Shown: in pieces, positions 26,218 to 38,834 of the stretch | Numbering within the stretch: the stretch's first letter is position 1 | Layout: each line of letters begins with the position of its first letter | Source: Gammaproteobacteria bacterium | GTDB lineage: Bacteria; Pseudomonadota; Gammaproteobacteria; Pseudomonadales; UBA5518 | NCBI GenBank assembly: GCA_016718385.1 | Contig: JADKDK010000006.1 | Span: 62,001-126,000 of the forward strand | Direction of reading: 5' to 3' | DNA length: 64,000 nt | Made by a program: the position numbers and the translations under genes | The notes under the pieces: generated by a model | Database searches by the model: none | Told to the model about the DNA's origin: nothing | Seen by the model: the letters and a program-made list of their open reading frames with translations, nothing else

Positions 26218-27474
26218 ATGACGCACCTGATAGACCGGCGCCAGTGGGGCAAGAAGCGCAGCACCGTCAACCGCCAGCGCTTCATCCGCCGGTTCAAGGA
26301 CCAGATCAAGCGCGCGCTGGCCGAGCAGATCGGCCGGCGCGGCGTCACCGACACGCAGAACGGCGAGAGCGTGAGCATCCCGGCGCGCGACACCGGCGAG
26401 CCCACGTTCCGCCAGGGCGCGGGCGGGCATCGCGAGCGCATATTCCCGGGCAACCACGAGTACGTGGGCGGTGATCGCATTCCCAGGCCCCAGGGGGGCG
26501 GCGGCGGGCAGGGCCAGGGGCGGCGCGCCGGGGACTCGGGCGAGGGCGAGGACGAGTTCCACTTCGAGATCTCGCGCGACGAGTACCTCGACCTGATGTT
26601 CGAGGATCTGGAGCTCCCGCGCCTCGACATCACGCAATTGAAGAACGTCGAGCGTTTCAGGAACGTCCGCGCCGGTTATCGCACCGACGGCGTGCCGGCC
26701 AACCTGAGCATCGTGCGCTCGCTGGAGCGCGCGCTGGCGCGCCGTATCGCGCTCAGCGGCGGGGATCGCCGCGAGCTGCGCGAGCTCGAGGCCGAGCTCG
26801 AGCAGCCCGGCGACGACGCGCAGGAGGAGCGCGTCGCGCTCAGGGCGCGCATCGAGGAGCTGCGCGAACGCATAGCCAGGGTGCCGTTCATCGACACCTT
26901 CGACCTGCGCTTCACCGCTTTCGCGAAGCAGCCCATGCCGTCCACGCAGGCGGTGATGTTCTGCCTGATGGATGTCTCGGGCTCGATGGACCAGCAGCGC
27001 AAGGACATCGCCAAGCGCTTCTTCCTGCTGCTCTACCTGTTCCTCGGCAAGAGCTACGCGAACGTGCAGGTAGTGTTCATCCGCCACCACACCCAGGCGA
27101 AGGAAGTCAGCGAGCAGGAATTCTTCCACTCGCAGGAGAGTGGCGGCACCGTGGTCTCGAGTGCCCTGCGGCTGCTCGACGAGACCATCCGCGAGCGCTA
27201 CTCGCCGGAGTTGTGGAACGTCTACGTGGCGCAGGCCTCCGACGGCGACAACTGGCACGACGACTCGCCGATCTGCCAGGACCTGCTCGCCAACCGCATC
27301 CTCCCCTGCGTGCGCTACTTCTCGTACATCGAGATTGCCGAGCAGCCGCAGGGGCTGTGGCATCACTACCAGGCGCTGCTCGCCACGCACCCCAATCTCG
27401 CGACGCGGCGGATCCTTCAGGCCGAGGACATCTACCCGGTCTTCCGCGAGCTGTTCCGGAAGCAGCACGCATGA
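26218..27474 (+). CDS. yeaH: DUF444 protein (YeaH/YhbH)
   Basis: Protein of 418 residues. The N-terminus [20 protein letters not shown] is typical of YeaH. A VWA-like segment with [13 protein letters not shown] (MIDAS-like D-x-S-x-S) follows in the second half. I chose ATG 26218 since GGAG precedes it at 9 bases; an ATG at 26203 would add five residues. The gene ends overlapping the spoVR start (ATGA), which shows translational coupling. Confidence 0.92.
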   Translation: MTHLIDRRQWGKKRSTVNRQRFIRRFKDQIKRALAEQIGRRGVTDTQNGESVSIPARDTGEPTFRQGAGGHRERIFPGNHEYVGGDRIPRPQGGGGGQGQGRRAGDSGEGEDEFHFEISRDEYLDLMFEDLELPRLDITQLKNVERFRNVRAGYRTDGVPANLSIVRSLERALARRIALSGGDRRELRELEAELEQPGDDAQEERVALRARIEELRERIARVPFIDTFDLRFTAFAKQPMPSTQAVMFCLMDVSGSMDQQRKDIAKRFFLLLYLFLGKSYANVQVVFIRHHTQAKEVSEQEFFHSQESGGTVVSSALRLLDETIRERYSPELWNVYVAQASDGDNWHDDSPICQDLLANRILPCVRYFSYIEIAEQPQGLWHHYQALLATHPNLATRRILQAEDIYPVFRELFRKQHA

Positions 27475-28976
27475 GCCGCGCGCCCCTGGTCAGCGGTTCG
27501 GAATGGACTTTCGACCTCATCGACGAGTGCTACGGACACATCGCGCGCATCGCGGCGCAATTCGGCCTGGACACCTACCCCAACCAGATCGAGGTCATCA
27601 CCTCGGAGCAAATGCTCGATGCGTACGCGCGCATCGGCATGCCGATCGGCTACCACCACTGGTCCTTCGGCAAGCACTTCATCATCAACGAGCAGCAGTA
27701 CAAGCGCGGCCAGATGGGCCTGGCCTACGAGATGGTGATCAACTCCAACCCCTGCATCGCCTATCTCATGGAAGAGAACAGCATGATGATGCAGTGTCTG
27801 GTGATGGCACACGCCTGCTTCGGCCACAACTCGTTCTTCAAGTCGAACTACCTGTTCCGCACCTGGACCGATGCCGAGGCCATCATCGACTACCTGGTGT
27901 TCGCACGTAACTACATCGCCGAGTGCGAGGAGCGCCACGGCGAGCTCGAGGTCGAGCTGCTGCTCGATTCCTGCCACGCGCTGATGAACCACGGAGTGGA
28001 CCGCTACAAGCGCCCGAACCCGATCGGGCTGCGCGAGGAGCGGCGCCGCCAGGAGGAGCGCGAGGCTTTCCTGCAGTCGCAGGTGAACGATCTGTGGCGC
28101 ACGATCCCGCACGGGCGTGACAAGGCTGCCGCGCGCGCCGCGCCGCGCTTCCCGCCCGAGCCGCAGGAGAACATCCTCTATTTCATCGAGAAGAACGCGC
28201 CGTTGCTCCAGCCGTGGCAGCGCGAGCTCGTGCGCATCGTCCGCAAGCTCGCGCAGTATTTCTACCCGCAGGTACAGACCCAGGTCATGAACGAGGGCTG
28301 GGCGACGTTCTGGCATTACACCATCATGAACCGCCTGTACGACGAGGGAATCATCGGCGAGGGTTTCATGCTCGAGTTCCTGCACTCGCACACCAATGTC
28401 GTCAACCAGCCCGCCTTCGACAGCCCGCACTTCTCGGGCATCAACCCTTACGCGCTCGGTTTCGCGATCTACACGGACATCAAGCGCATCTGCGAGGAGC
28501 CGGACGAGGAGGACCGCCGCTGGTTCCCCGACATCGCCGGCTCCGACTGGCGCAAGACGCTGGATTTCGCGATGCGCAACTACAAGGACGAGAGCTTCGT
28601 GGCGCAGTTCCTCTCGCCGCGGCTGATGCGCCAGTTCCGCATGTTCGCCGTCTCCGACGATCCGGCACGACCCGAACTCACGATCAGCGCGATCCACGAC
28701 GAGGCCGGCTACAGGCACATCCGCCGCGTGCTCTCGAACCAGTACAACCTGAGCATGAACGAGCCCGACATCCAGATCTGGGACACGGACATCCGTGGCG
28801 ACCGCTCGCTGGTGCTGTGCTACACCCCGTTCCAGGGCATACCGCTGGCCGATTCCTACCGCGAGGTCATGAAGCACCTGCACCGGCTGTGGGGCTTCAA
28901 CGTGCGCCTGGAGAGCATCGACGAGCAGGGCCGCGTGGAGATGCTGCACGAGACGGGAGCGGCCGGCGCGAGCTGA
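27471..28976 (+). CDS. SpoVR family protein (YcgB type)
   Basis: Protein of 501 residues with the SpoVR signature, e.g. [29 protein letters not shown] and a late [10 protein letters not shown] stretch. The family is linked to peptidoglycan-related processes and to stress in proteobacteria but has no firm biochemistry. It overlaps the DUF444 gene by 4 bases. A GC hairpin follows the stop. Confidence 0.92.
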   Translation: MSRAPLVSGSEWTFDLIDECYGHIARIAAQFGLDTYPNQIEVITSEQMLDAYARIGMPIGYHHWSFGKHFIINEQQYKRGQMGLAYEMVINSNPCIAYLMEENSMMMQCLVMAHACFGHNSFFKSNYLFRTWTDAEAIIDYLVFARNYIAECEERHGELEVELLLDSCHALMNHGVDRYKRPNPIGLREERRRQEEREAFLQSQVNDLWRTIPHGRDKAAARAAPRFPPEPQENILYFIEKNAPLLQPWQRELVRIVRKLAQYFYPQVQTQVMNEGWATFWHYTIMNRLYDEGIIGEGFMLEFLHSHTNVVNQPAFDSPHFSGINPYALGFAIYTDIKRICEEPDEEDRRWFPDIAGSDWRKTLDFAMRNYKDESFVAQFLSPRLMRQFRMFAVSDDPARPELTISAIHDEAGYRHIRRVLSNQYNLSMNEPDIQIWDTDIRGDRSLVLCYTPFQGIPLADSYREVMKHLHRLWGFNVRLESIDEQGRVEMLHETGAAGAS

Positions 28977-28983
28977 GCCATCG

Positions 28984-29002
28984 CGCGCCGGCTTCCGGCG
29001 CG
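28984..29002 (+). terminator. GC-rich hairpin after spoVR
   Basis: Perfect palindrome CGCGCCGG-CTT-CCGGCGCG 8 bases after the stop. It lacks a T tract, so it may be an mRNA-stabilising stem rather than an intrinsic terminator. Confidence 0.4.
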
Positions 29003-29068
29003 GCCCTTCCGCCGCAGGCCGGCGCTGCGGTATCTTCGCTGGCGTATCAGCCTGGGAATTCACCGGAC

Positions 29069-31216
29069 ATGGCCACGCGCGAAGCACTGTCGTTCTGCCG
29101 CCTGTGCATGGGGCACTGCGGCGTCGTCGTGACGCTGGACGACGAGCAGCGTCTTGCCACCGTGCGCGGCGATCACGAGGATCCGCAGACGCTCGGCTAC
29201 GCCTGCTTCAAGGGCATGGCGGCGCCCGAGGCGCACAACAGCCCGGAGCGCATCGTGCACCCGCTCAAGCGCATGCCCGACGGCTCGTTCCAGCCGGTGC
29301 CGCTGGCGCAGGCACTGGAGGAGATCGCGGCGAAGCTGGGCGCGACACTCGCCGCGCACGGCCCCGAGGCGATCGCCGGCTACAAGGGCGGCGGCGCTTT
29401 CTTCACCTCGTCCTCGCTGCGCATGCTGAACGAGTTCCTCGCCGCCGCGGGCAGCCCCAAGGCGTTCTCCTCGGTGACCATCGACCAGTCGGCGAAGGCC
29501 GTCGCTGCCGGGCGCATCGGCATCTGGCCCGCGGGGCGCGACCCCTTCGGTCGCGGCGAGGTATTCATGATCGTGGGCGCCAACCCGCTGGTCTCGGTAT
29601 CGATGAACGGCTTCGACACGCGCAATCCGCTGAAGCGCCTGAAGCAGGCCAAGGCGCGCGGGATGAAGCTGATCGTGATCGACCCGCGGCGCACCGAGAC
29701 CGCGCGTTTCGCCGACGCGTTCCTGCAGCCGCTGCCGGGGGAGGACTGCGCGATACTCGCGGGGCTCATCCACATCATCCTGGCCGAGGGCTGGCAGGAC
29801 CATGAGTTCTGCGCCCGCTACGCGGGCGATCTGGATGCACTGCGCGCGGCGCTCGCGCCTTTCACGCCCGCGTACGTGGCACGTCGCGCCGACGTGCCCG
29901 AAGCCGAGCTGCGGCGCGTGGCCGAGGTGTTCGCGCGCGACAGCAGGCGCGGCGCGGCCTCGAGCGCCACCGGCCCCGACATGTCGCCGGGCAGCAACCT
30001 CGCCGAGCACCTCATCGAGTGCCTGAACGTCATCTGCGGTCGCTTCGTGCGCGAAGGAGAGACCGTGCCGCATCCCGGAGCGATCCTGCCGCGCTGGCCG
30101 CGCAAGGCCGAGGTGATCCCGGCGCCGCGCTGGTGGGAACACGGTTACCGCAGCCGCATCGGCGACTTCGGGCTGATCGACGGCGAACTGCCCACCGGCA
30201 TCCTCGCCGACGAGATCCTCGCGCCCGGCGCCGGACAGGTGCGCGCGCTGATCGTGCACGGCGGCAACCCGGCCTCGGCCGTCCCCGACCAGGAGCGCAT
30301 CGTGGAGGCGCTGCGTTCACTGGAGCTGCTGGTCACGATCGAGCCGTTCATGACGCAGACGGCGCGACTCTCGCATTACGTGCTGCCGCCCACGCTGCAG
30401 TACGAACGCGCGGACCTGCCGATCTTCATCTACGAGAACCTGGTCTCGCACGACCCGTACACGCGCTACACGCCGCCCGTCGCGCGAGCGCCCGCCGGCG
30501 CCGGGGTGCAGGACGACTGGGTCTATTTCTGGGAACTCGCGCAACGGCTCGGGCTGACGCTGCAGCACTTCGGCGTGGCGCTGGACATGCGCTCGAGGCC
30601 GACGACGGACGAGGTGCTGGCTATCGCCGCGCGCCACGCGCCGGTTGCCTTTGCCGAACTGCAGCGAGCGGCGCGCGGCATGATGCTCGACGCCGAGCCG
30701 CAGCTCGTCGAGCCCGGTGATCCCGAATCAAGGCACCGCTTCAGCCTCGCACCCGATGATGTGGTGGCGGAGCTCGCGCAACTCGCCCGCCCCGGCGACG
30801 ATGCCAGCCGCCGCGCACGCCACGCGGCCTATCCGTACCGCTTCGCGGTGCGCCGGCTGCGCGACGCGATCAACTCCGCCTGCAAGGACCTGCCCTCGGT
30901 GCGCCCGCGCGTGCCCACCAATGCCCTGTACATGAACCCCGCCGACATGGCGCGCGAGGGCATTGCCGAGGGCGAGCTGGTGCGTTTGAGCTCCGATGCC
31001 GGAGCGATCGAGGTGGTTGCGGCCGCCGACCCGGATCTCAGGCCGGGCGTGGTCTCGTGCGCGCACGGCTTCGGTGCGCTGCCGGGCGAGCCGGCCGATC
31101 CGCGCACGCACGGCGCCTCGACCAACCGGCTCATCTCCTCGACGCGCGATCGCGAGACCATCAACGCGATGCCGCGCATGAGCGGTTTCCCGGTGCGGGT
31201 TGTGCGGATTCCCTGA
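29069..31216 (+). CDS. Molybdopterin-dependent oxidoreductase (formate-dehydrogenase-like, 4Fe-4S)
   Basis: Protein of 715 residues. The N-terminus carries a 4Fe-4S cluster motif Cys10, Cys13, Cys17 and Cys46 (SFCRLCMGHCG...YACFKG). The bis-MGD catalytic domains follow, and the C-terminal MopB-type dinucleotide-binding domain has TNALYMNPADMA. No signal peptide or Tat motif appears at the start, so it may be cytoplasmic. No electron-transfer subunit gene is next to it, so its partner is unknown; substrate could be formate, a thiosulfate-like anion or an N-oxide (inference). Confidence 0.85.
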   Translation: MATREALSFCRLCMGHCGVVVTLDDEQRLATVRGDHEDPQTLGYACFKGMAAPEAHNSPERIVHPLKRMPDGSFQPVPLAQALEEIAAKLGATLAAHGPEAIAGYKGGGAFFTSSSLRMLNEFLAAAGSPKAFSSVTIDQSAKAVAAGRIGIWPAGRDPFGRGEVFMIVGANPLVSVSMNGFDTRNPLKRLKQAKARGMKLIVIDPRRTETARFADAFLQPLPGEDCAILAGLIHIILAEGWQDHEFCARYAGDLDALRAALAPFTPAYVARRADVPEAELRRVAEVFARDSRRGAASSATGPDMSPGSNLAEHLIECLNVICGRFVREGETVPHPGAILPRWPRKAEVIPAPRWWEHGYRSRIGDFGLIDGELPTGILADEILAPGAGQVRALIVHGGNPASAVPDQERIVEALRSLELLVTIEPFMTQTARLSHYVLPPTLQYERADLPIFIYENLVSHDPYTRYTPPVARAPAGAGVQDDWVYFWELAQRLGLTLQHFGVALDMRSRPTTDEVLAIAARHAPVAFAELQRAARGMMLDAEPQLVEPGDPESRHRFSLAPDDVVAELAQLARPGDDASRRARHAAYPYRFAVRRLRDAINSACKDLPSVRPRVPTNALYMNPADMAREGIAEGELVRLSSDAGAIEVVAAADPDLRPGVVSCAHGFGALPGEPADPRTHGASTNRLISSTRDRETINAMPRMSGFPVRVVRIP

Positions 31217-31277
31217 GCATTCGCGCTGCGCTACAGTCCGCTGCACAGTCACAGACCTGTCCGATGAGGGCACCGCC

Positions 31278-32474
31278 ATGACAACCGCACAGACCCCGCT
31301 CGCGGGCATCAGGGTCCTGGACATCGGCACCATGCTGGCAGGACCGTGGGCCGCGGCCATGCTTGCCGACCAGGGCGCCGAGGTGTTCAAGATCGAAGCA
31401 CCGGGCATCGGCGACGTGATGCGCTATGTCGGCCCGACGCGCAACGGGGTCAGCGCGCTGTTTCACAGCGTCAACCGCGGCAAGCGCTCGCTGGCGCTGG
31501 ACCTCAAGAGCGCCGAGGGCCGCGAGGTGATACATCGCCTTGCCGCGCACACCGACGTGCTGATCCACAATTTCCGCCCCGGCGTGGCCGAGCGCCTCGG
31601 CGTGGACTACGCCACGCTCGCGGCGATCAATCCGGCACTGGTCTACGTCTCGGTCAGCGGCTTCGGCCACAGCGGGCCCATGGCCGACCGTCCGGCCTAC
31701 GACAACGTGATCCAGGCTTTCACCGGCGTGGCGCTCAGCCAGGCGCATGCCGAGACCGGCGAGCCCACGCAGTACTACCAGATCTTCGCGGACAAGATCA
31801 CCGCGATGTATGCCGCGCAGGCGATCAGCGTGGCACTGCTGGCGCGCGAGCGCGGTGCCGGCGGGCAGGAGCTGCGCCTGGCCATGGTGGATGCGGTGGC
31901 GAGCTTCATGTGGCCCGACGTGGGCGGCATGGCGCTGTTTCGCGAGGAAGGCGCCAGCCCCGGGCTGGCGGTCGCGAAGCACGTCCCGCTCATCAAGTGC
32001 CGCAACGGCTATGCCCAGGCCGCGCCGCTCAACGACGCGCAGTTCCATGGCTGGTGCGCTGCTTTCGGCGTGGATTCCAGCGACCCGGACGTGCGCACCG
32101 TGGCCGATCGCAACCGCCACGGCGGCAAGCTCCAGGCCCTTGCCGCGGCCATCTACGCAAACGCGCGCGGGATGGACGTCGATGAGGTCGTGGCGCGGCT
32201 GGAGGCCGCCGATGTGCCCTGTGCGAAGGCGCACAGCCTGGACGAATTGCCGGCACACCCGCAGATGCAGGCCAACGGCCTGTTCGTCGAGTCGGAGCAT
32301 CCTGTTGCCGGTCGCCTGCTCGAGCCCAGGAGTCCCGTGCGATTCGGCGCCACGCCCACCGGATGCGGTTTCCCCAGCGCTGCGCTGGGACAGCACAGCG
32401 ACGAAATCCTGCGCGAGCTCGGCTTCGACGCAAACACCGTCGCCGGGTGGCGCGAGAAGGGAGTGATCGGCTGA
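31278..32474 (+). CDS. Family III CoA transferase (CaiB/BaiF type)
   Basis: Protein of 398 residues. It has the class III CoA transferase features VLDIGTMLAGPWAAAMLADQGAEVFKIE at the N-terminus, the DLKSAEGREV segment, and the VDYATLAAINPALVYVSVSG segment. The catalytic Asp is likely in the AYDNVIQAFTG region. These enzymes move CoA between acyl donors and acceptors in carnitine, bile-acid or steroid metabolism. ATG at 31278 follows the preceding stop by 61 bases. Confidence 0.9.
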   Translation: MTTAQTPLAGIRVLDIGTMLAGPWAAAMLADQGAEVFKIEAPGIGDVMRYVGPTRNGVSALFHSVNRGKRSLALDLKSAEGREVIHRLAAHTDVLIHNFRPGVAERLGVDYATLAAINPALVYVSVSGFGHSGPMADRPAYDNVIQAFTGVALSQAHAETGEPTQYYQIFADKITAMYAAQAISVALLARERGAGGQELRLAMVDAVASFMWPDVGGMALFREEGASPGLAVAKHVPLIKCRNGYAQAAPLNDAQFHGWCAAFGVDSSDPDVRTVADRNRHGGKLQALAAAIYANARGMDVDEVVARLEAADVPCAKAHSLDELPAHPQMQANGLFVESEHPVAGRLLEPRSPVRFGATPTGCGFPSAALGQHSDEILRELGFDANTVAGWREKGVIG

Positions 32475-32537
32475 CGCCGGGCACAGCGCGTCATTGACGC
32501 GGCTGAGCTGCGGGGTCCGCGGCAAACGGGTGGTGCC

Positions 32538-34370
32538 ATCGGGATAGGGGGGAATCATTACCGATTCCGCCCCTCCCACACCACCCGGCATGCGGGTCCG
32601 CACCGGGCGGTTCGAGGAGTTGAGGTCATGAGAGGCGCGGCACGCCGAGTCGCTCGAAGTAGGCGATCGGGAGCCAGCGGTTCAGTTCCATGGCGCTGTT
32701 GCGCCACCAGCGCCTGGCGTTGGCCGCCACACGCGCCGCCTGCTCCGCACTCGCCCCCAAGCGCCGTAACTCCCGGAAAATCGTCGTCCCGCGTCGCCAG
32801 TGCTTCAACTGCAACGCACGCAAGCGATGGCGTAACCATTCGTCGAGGGCTCGGAACACACCCGGCGTTTGCGCCAGATGGAAATACGCTTTCCATCCCG
32901 GCATGTACGCCCGCAGCTGTGCCGCCACCTCCTCGAGGCTCCGCCCGCTGCTCCGACGCGTGAGGCGCCGGATGCGTGCTTTGTAGGTGTCGATCGCCTT
33001 GGCGTGCACCGCTCGCTTGATCTCACCTCTCGGCCCCGCCCACAGGCAGTACCCGAGAAACTTTCGACCCCGCGCCGGCCCCACCGCCGTCTTCGCTTCG
33101 TTCACCTTCAGGTGCAATCGGGTGTAGAGCTTACGCAGACCCGCCAGCACCCGCTCGCCCGCCTTCTGACTGCGCACATACACGTTGCAGTCGTCCGCGT
33201 AGCGCACGAAGCGATGACCGCGCCGCTCCAATGCCCGATCCACCTCGTCCAGCAGCACGTTGGCCAGGAGCGGCGAGAGCGGCCCGCCTTGCGGCGTGCC
33301 CTCGTAACGCGCCATCACCACGCCGTTGCCGAGAATCCCGGCCTGCAGATAACGACGAACCAGCCGTAGCACGGCCTTGTCCTCGATCCGCTTTACCAGC
33401 CGGTCCATCAGCACGTCGTGATTGACCCGGTCGAAGAACTTCTCCAAGTCCACATCGACCACGATCCGGTAGCCCTCCTGCACATGCTGCTGTGCTTGGC
33501 GCACCGCATCATGCGCGCGGCGGCCCGGCCGAAAGCCGTAACTCGCCGCGGAAAACGTCGGATCGATCCGTGGCTGCAGAACCTGCAGCAGGGCTTGCTG
33601 GATCAGCCGGTCCGTCACCGTCGGGATCCCCAACTCGCGCAGACCACCACCGGGCTTCGGAATCTGCACCCGGCGCACCGGCGCTGGCCGGTAGATTTCC
33701 GTGCGCAATTCCTCCCGGATGCGTGGCCAGTGCGTTTGCAGGAACACCTTCGTGTCCGCCACCGTCAACCCATCCACCCCCGCACTGCCGCGATTGGCCT
33801 TCACGCGTTTCCACGCCAAGGCCATGTTCGCACTCGCGAGCGCCTGCTCCATCAGGCCGCCTCGCCCCGAGCCTCCGCCACCCTGTCGCGTCGACGCCGC
33901 TTCATCACGTGCACCGCACCCCGGGGTTTCACCCCGATCCGCCTGCGCCCGTCCCGGTCGCCCGGGCTTCTGATGCCTTGCACCGCCGCTCGACACGCGC
34001 TTCGACTCTCCTCCTCGTTCGGCCCTTCGTGTTACCACTACTACGGCCTCTGCTGACTTCTCGCTCCGTATCACCACGTCGGCCTTTCAGCCATGAGGCG
34101 AGATCTCCCCGGGTAAGAACGCACTCCGTCCCCGCACAGCCGCCGGATTTACGCCGCCTGAGCCTCGATCACGAGAGCTTCGCAGTCTTTGGCCTGCTCG
34201 CCCTGCTCGGCACCGCCTTCTATCCGGTTCTTGTCCATCGGCTCGCGGGTTTCGCTCCACGCTTCCTCCCCACGCTCGGTCACCCTCACGCAGTTGCGCT
34301 TCGCTTCGCTCGCTGTGATCAACTCGCGATGGGACTTGCACCCACAAGAGTGCGCCCGTGCCGGGCGCAC
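32538..34370 (-). mobile_element. Group II intron (class C-like) with encoded maturase
   Basis: On the minus strand the element starts with GTGCGCCCGGCACGGGCGCA (group II 5' consensus GTGYG) at 34370. It ends at 32538 with a CCTATCCCGAT 3' end, and a domain-V-like hairpin (GAACCGCCCGGTGCGGACCC and its partner) sits just before that end. Length is about 1.83 kb. The 5' junction lies directly after the T tract of a terminator hairpin, the target type of group IIC introns. The intron points the same way as the receptor gene upstream. Confidence 0.82.
32626..34077 (-). CDS. ltrA: Group II intron reverse transcriptase/maturase
   Basis: Intron-encoded protein of up to 483 residues. It shows the RT pattern: [62 protein letters not shown] and the catalytic YADD. 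Domain X follows (about MPGWKAYF to MELNRWLP). No C-terminal HNH endonuclease domain is seen, as in class C proteins. The first 75 residues are Arg/Gly/Ala-rich and may overlap intron RNA; a shorter start at 33852 (MEQALA) is possible. It splices and mobilises the intron. Confidence 0.9.
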   Translation of the reverse strand: MVIRSEKSAEAVVVVTRRAERGGESKRVSSGGARHQKPGRPGRAQADRGETPGCGARDEAASTRQGGGGSGRGGLMEQALASANMALAWKRVKANRGSAGVDGLTVADTKVFLQTHWPRIREELRTEIYRPAPVRRVQIPKPGGGLRELGIPTVTDRLIQQALLQVLQPRIDPTFSAASYGFRPGRRAHDAVRQAQQHVQEGYRIVVDVDLEKFFDRVNHDVLMDRLVKRIEDKAVLRLVRRYLQAGILGNGVVMARYEGTPQGGPLSPLLANVLLDEVDRALERRGHRFVRYADDCNVYVRSQKAGERVLAGLRKLYTRLHLKVNEAKTAVGPARGRKFLGYCLWAGPRGEIKRAVHAKAIDTYKARIRRLTRRSSGRSLEEVAAQLRAYMPGWKAYFHLAQTPGVFRALDEWLRHRLRALQLKHWRRGTTIFRELRRLGASAEQAARVAANARRWWRNSAMELNRWLPIAYFERLGVPRLS

Positions 34371-34371
34371 C

Positions 34372-34392
34372 AAAAAGCGGCCTCGCGGCCGC
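34372..34392 (-). terminator. Intrinsic terminator, target of the group II intron
   Basis: On the minus strand: GCGGCC-GCGA-GGCCGC followed by TTTTT. It lies 27 bases beyond the stop of the TonB-dependent receptor gene and the intron begins one base after the T tract. It is both a likely terminator for that gene and the insertion site. Confidence 0.85.
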
Positions 34393-34419
34393 TCGATCGA
34401 TCAGGCGGGCAACAGATCG

Positions 34420-36930
<2,511 letters not shown>

Positions 36931-37157
36931 GTCATTACCCTCCGGGTGATCATTCTTATGGATTATTGCAAGCGCCAGCGCACCGACCCCGAGCGTACCG
37001 GTCCAGGGCGCCATTGCCATAAAACAATTGCACAGTACGGTTTTAACTTTACGCGGCAATCCGGCCCGGCGCAAGCCATGCCATACGGGAACACGGTGGC
37101 CAACGGCGGCGCGATGCGCTAAAACGCCATGACTGATGCAGCCCCGGGGACACGAGA

Positions 37158-37974
37158 GTGCACGACGTGGATTTCGATACCGGCGCCTTCGGCCGTTGGC
37201 TGGCCGGACAGACCGGGCAGGAAGCGGAGCTCACCGTCGAACCCATCCGCGGCGGCGCTTCCTGCGAGCTCTTTCGCATGACGCGCCTGGGTGCGCGCTG
37301 GATCATCCGCCGGGCACCGAAGGTATCGATCGCCAGCGGCGCGCACGACGTAGTGCGCGAGGCACGCATCATCCGGACCCTGCACGGCAGCGCAGTCCCG
37401 GTGCCAGAGGTGCTGGCCGCCAGCAACGACAGCGCGCCACTCGGCGCCCCCTTCTTCATCATGGAATACATCGACGGCGAGGTGCTGCGCCGCGGATTGC
37501 CGCAGGACTACCTCGACCATCCCGATTCGCAGCCCGCGATCGGCGAGGAACTCATTGATCGCCTCGCTGACCTGCACGCCTTCGACTGGAGGCACAGCGC
37601 CGCCGCGGATCCTCGGCCTGCTGGATTTCGAGATGGCCACGGTGGGCGATCCGCTGGTCGACCTCGCCTGGGCCATGATCTTCTGGCCGGAGGAAGGCAA
37701 CCTGATCGCCTTCCCGCCCGTCGACGTCCCCGGGGGATTCGACGCGGCCTTCTGCCAGAGACCGGAACAACTGCTCCGGCGATACGCCGAGCGCACCGGC
37801 CGCGACATGAGCCACTTCCAGTGGTACCAGGCGTTCAGCGCGTGGAAGCTCGCCATCGTGCTGGAGGGCTCCTACGCGAAGCACCTGCGCGGCGAATCGA
37901 AGAATCCCACGCACGGGTATCTCGGCTTCACGATCGACCGGCTGCTCGGGCGCGCACAGCGTTTCGCGGTGTAG
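37158..37974 (+). pseudogene. Phosphotransferase (APH/choline-kinase-like), broken by internal deletion
   Basis: Two fragments of one gene lie in different frames. The first (37158 to about 37600) is the N-terminal lobe, with ELFRMTRLGARWIIRRAP and PFFIMEYIDGEVL. The second (from about 37600 to the TAG at 37974) is the C-terminal part, starting at LLDFEMATVGDPLVDLAWA. The segment between them, which in the family carries the catalytic HGD...N loop, is missing. About 70 to 80 codons are lost together with the frame. The gene is unlikely to be active. An acyl-CoA-dehydrogenase-associated phosphotransferase is the nearest type. Confidence 0.75.
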
Positions 37975-38026
37975 GGCCGCGCGTTTCGCCGGCGCGACGA
38001 CTTCAGACAATCTCGGGGAGAGAGAC

Positions 38027-38788
38027 GTGGAGAATCTGTTCGACGTAGCCGGCAAGGTGGTACTGATCACCGGCGGCAGCCGCGGACTGGGCCGCGCGAT
38101 GTCACTGGCCTTTGCCGAGCGCGGCGCGAAGGTGGTGATCGCCAGCCGCAAGATCGAGTCCTGCGAACAACTGGCTGCGCAAATCACGGCGCAAGGCGGC
38201 ACGGCGATGGCCCTCGCCTGCCACGTGGGCCAGTGGGACGCGCTGGAAGGCGTGGTGGATGCCGTGGAGGCCCGTTTCGGCAGGCTGGACGTTTTGATCA
38301 ACAATGCCGGCATGTCGCCGACCGCCGACTCGCTGCTCGCCACCGGCGAAGCGCTGTTCGACAAGATCATCGACATCAACCTGAAAGGCCCCACGCGGCT
38401 CACGGCGCTGGCAGCCACGCGCATGGGCAGGAGCGGCGGCGGCTCGATCATCAACATCAGCTCGCTCGCCTCGCTGAAGCCGACACCGCTCACGACCGTC
38501 TACAGCGCCGCCAAGGCCGGCCTCAATGCACTCACCCGCGCCGCGGCGCAGGAATATGCGCCGGTGGGCGTGCGCGTGAACTGTATCGTCTGCGGCACCT
38601 TCGACACCGACGCCACGGCCGGCTTCGTGCGCAACCCGGCCTTCCTCGCCGAGGTGGTGAAGCCCATCGCGCTCGCGCGCGTCGGCAAGGCCGACGAGGT
38701 GGTCGGCGCGGCCCTCTACTTCGCGTCGGCGGCGTCGAGCTACACCACGGGCGCCATCATGAACATCGACGGGGGCGTTATGCCGTGA
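38027..38788 (+). CDS. Short-chain dehydrogenase/reductase
   Basis: Protein of 253 residues. TGGSRGLGRA is the cofactor motif, NNAG is intact (after FGRLDVLI), Ser is in IINISSLAS and YSAAK provides Tyr and Lys. The C-terminal GAIMNIDGGVMP is typical. Start is GTG at 38027 behind GGGGAGAG. It follows the broken phosphotransferase gene by 52 bases and could have been its operon partner. Substrate unknown. Confidence 0.9.
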   Translation: MENLFDVAGKVVLITGGSRGLGRAMSLAFAERGAKVVIASRKIESCEQLAAQITAQGGTAMALACHVGQWDALEGVVDAVEARFGRLDVLINNAGMSPTADSLLATGEALFDKIIDINLKGPTRLTALAATRMGRSGGGSIINISSLASLKPTPLTTVYSAAKAGLNALTRAAAQEYAPVGVRVNCIVCGTFDTDATAGFVRNPAFLAEVVKPIALARVGKADEVVGAALYFASAASSYTTGAIMNIDGGVMP

Positions 38789-38834
38789 GCGGCGCCCGGT
38801 GCCGGCGCACCGGCAGCGAGCGTTCGTCGGGGGA

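Noticed and set aside
24604..27468. 954-codon open frame on the minus strand across prkA and yeaH
   Set aside because: Spans two genes with well-recognised products on the plus strand and has no motif of its own.
34087..34347. Frames in the intron 5' part as a separate small gene
   Set aside because: The segment belongs to the structured RNA of the group II intron and none of the frames has protein-like composition.
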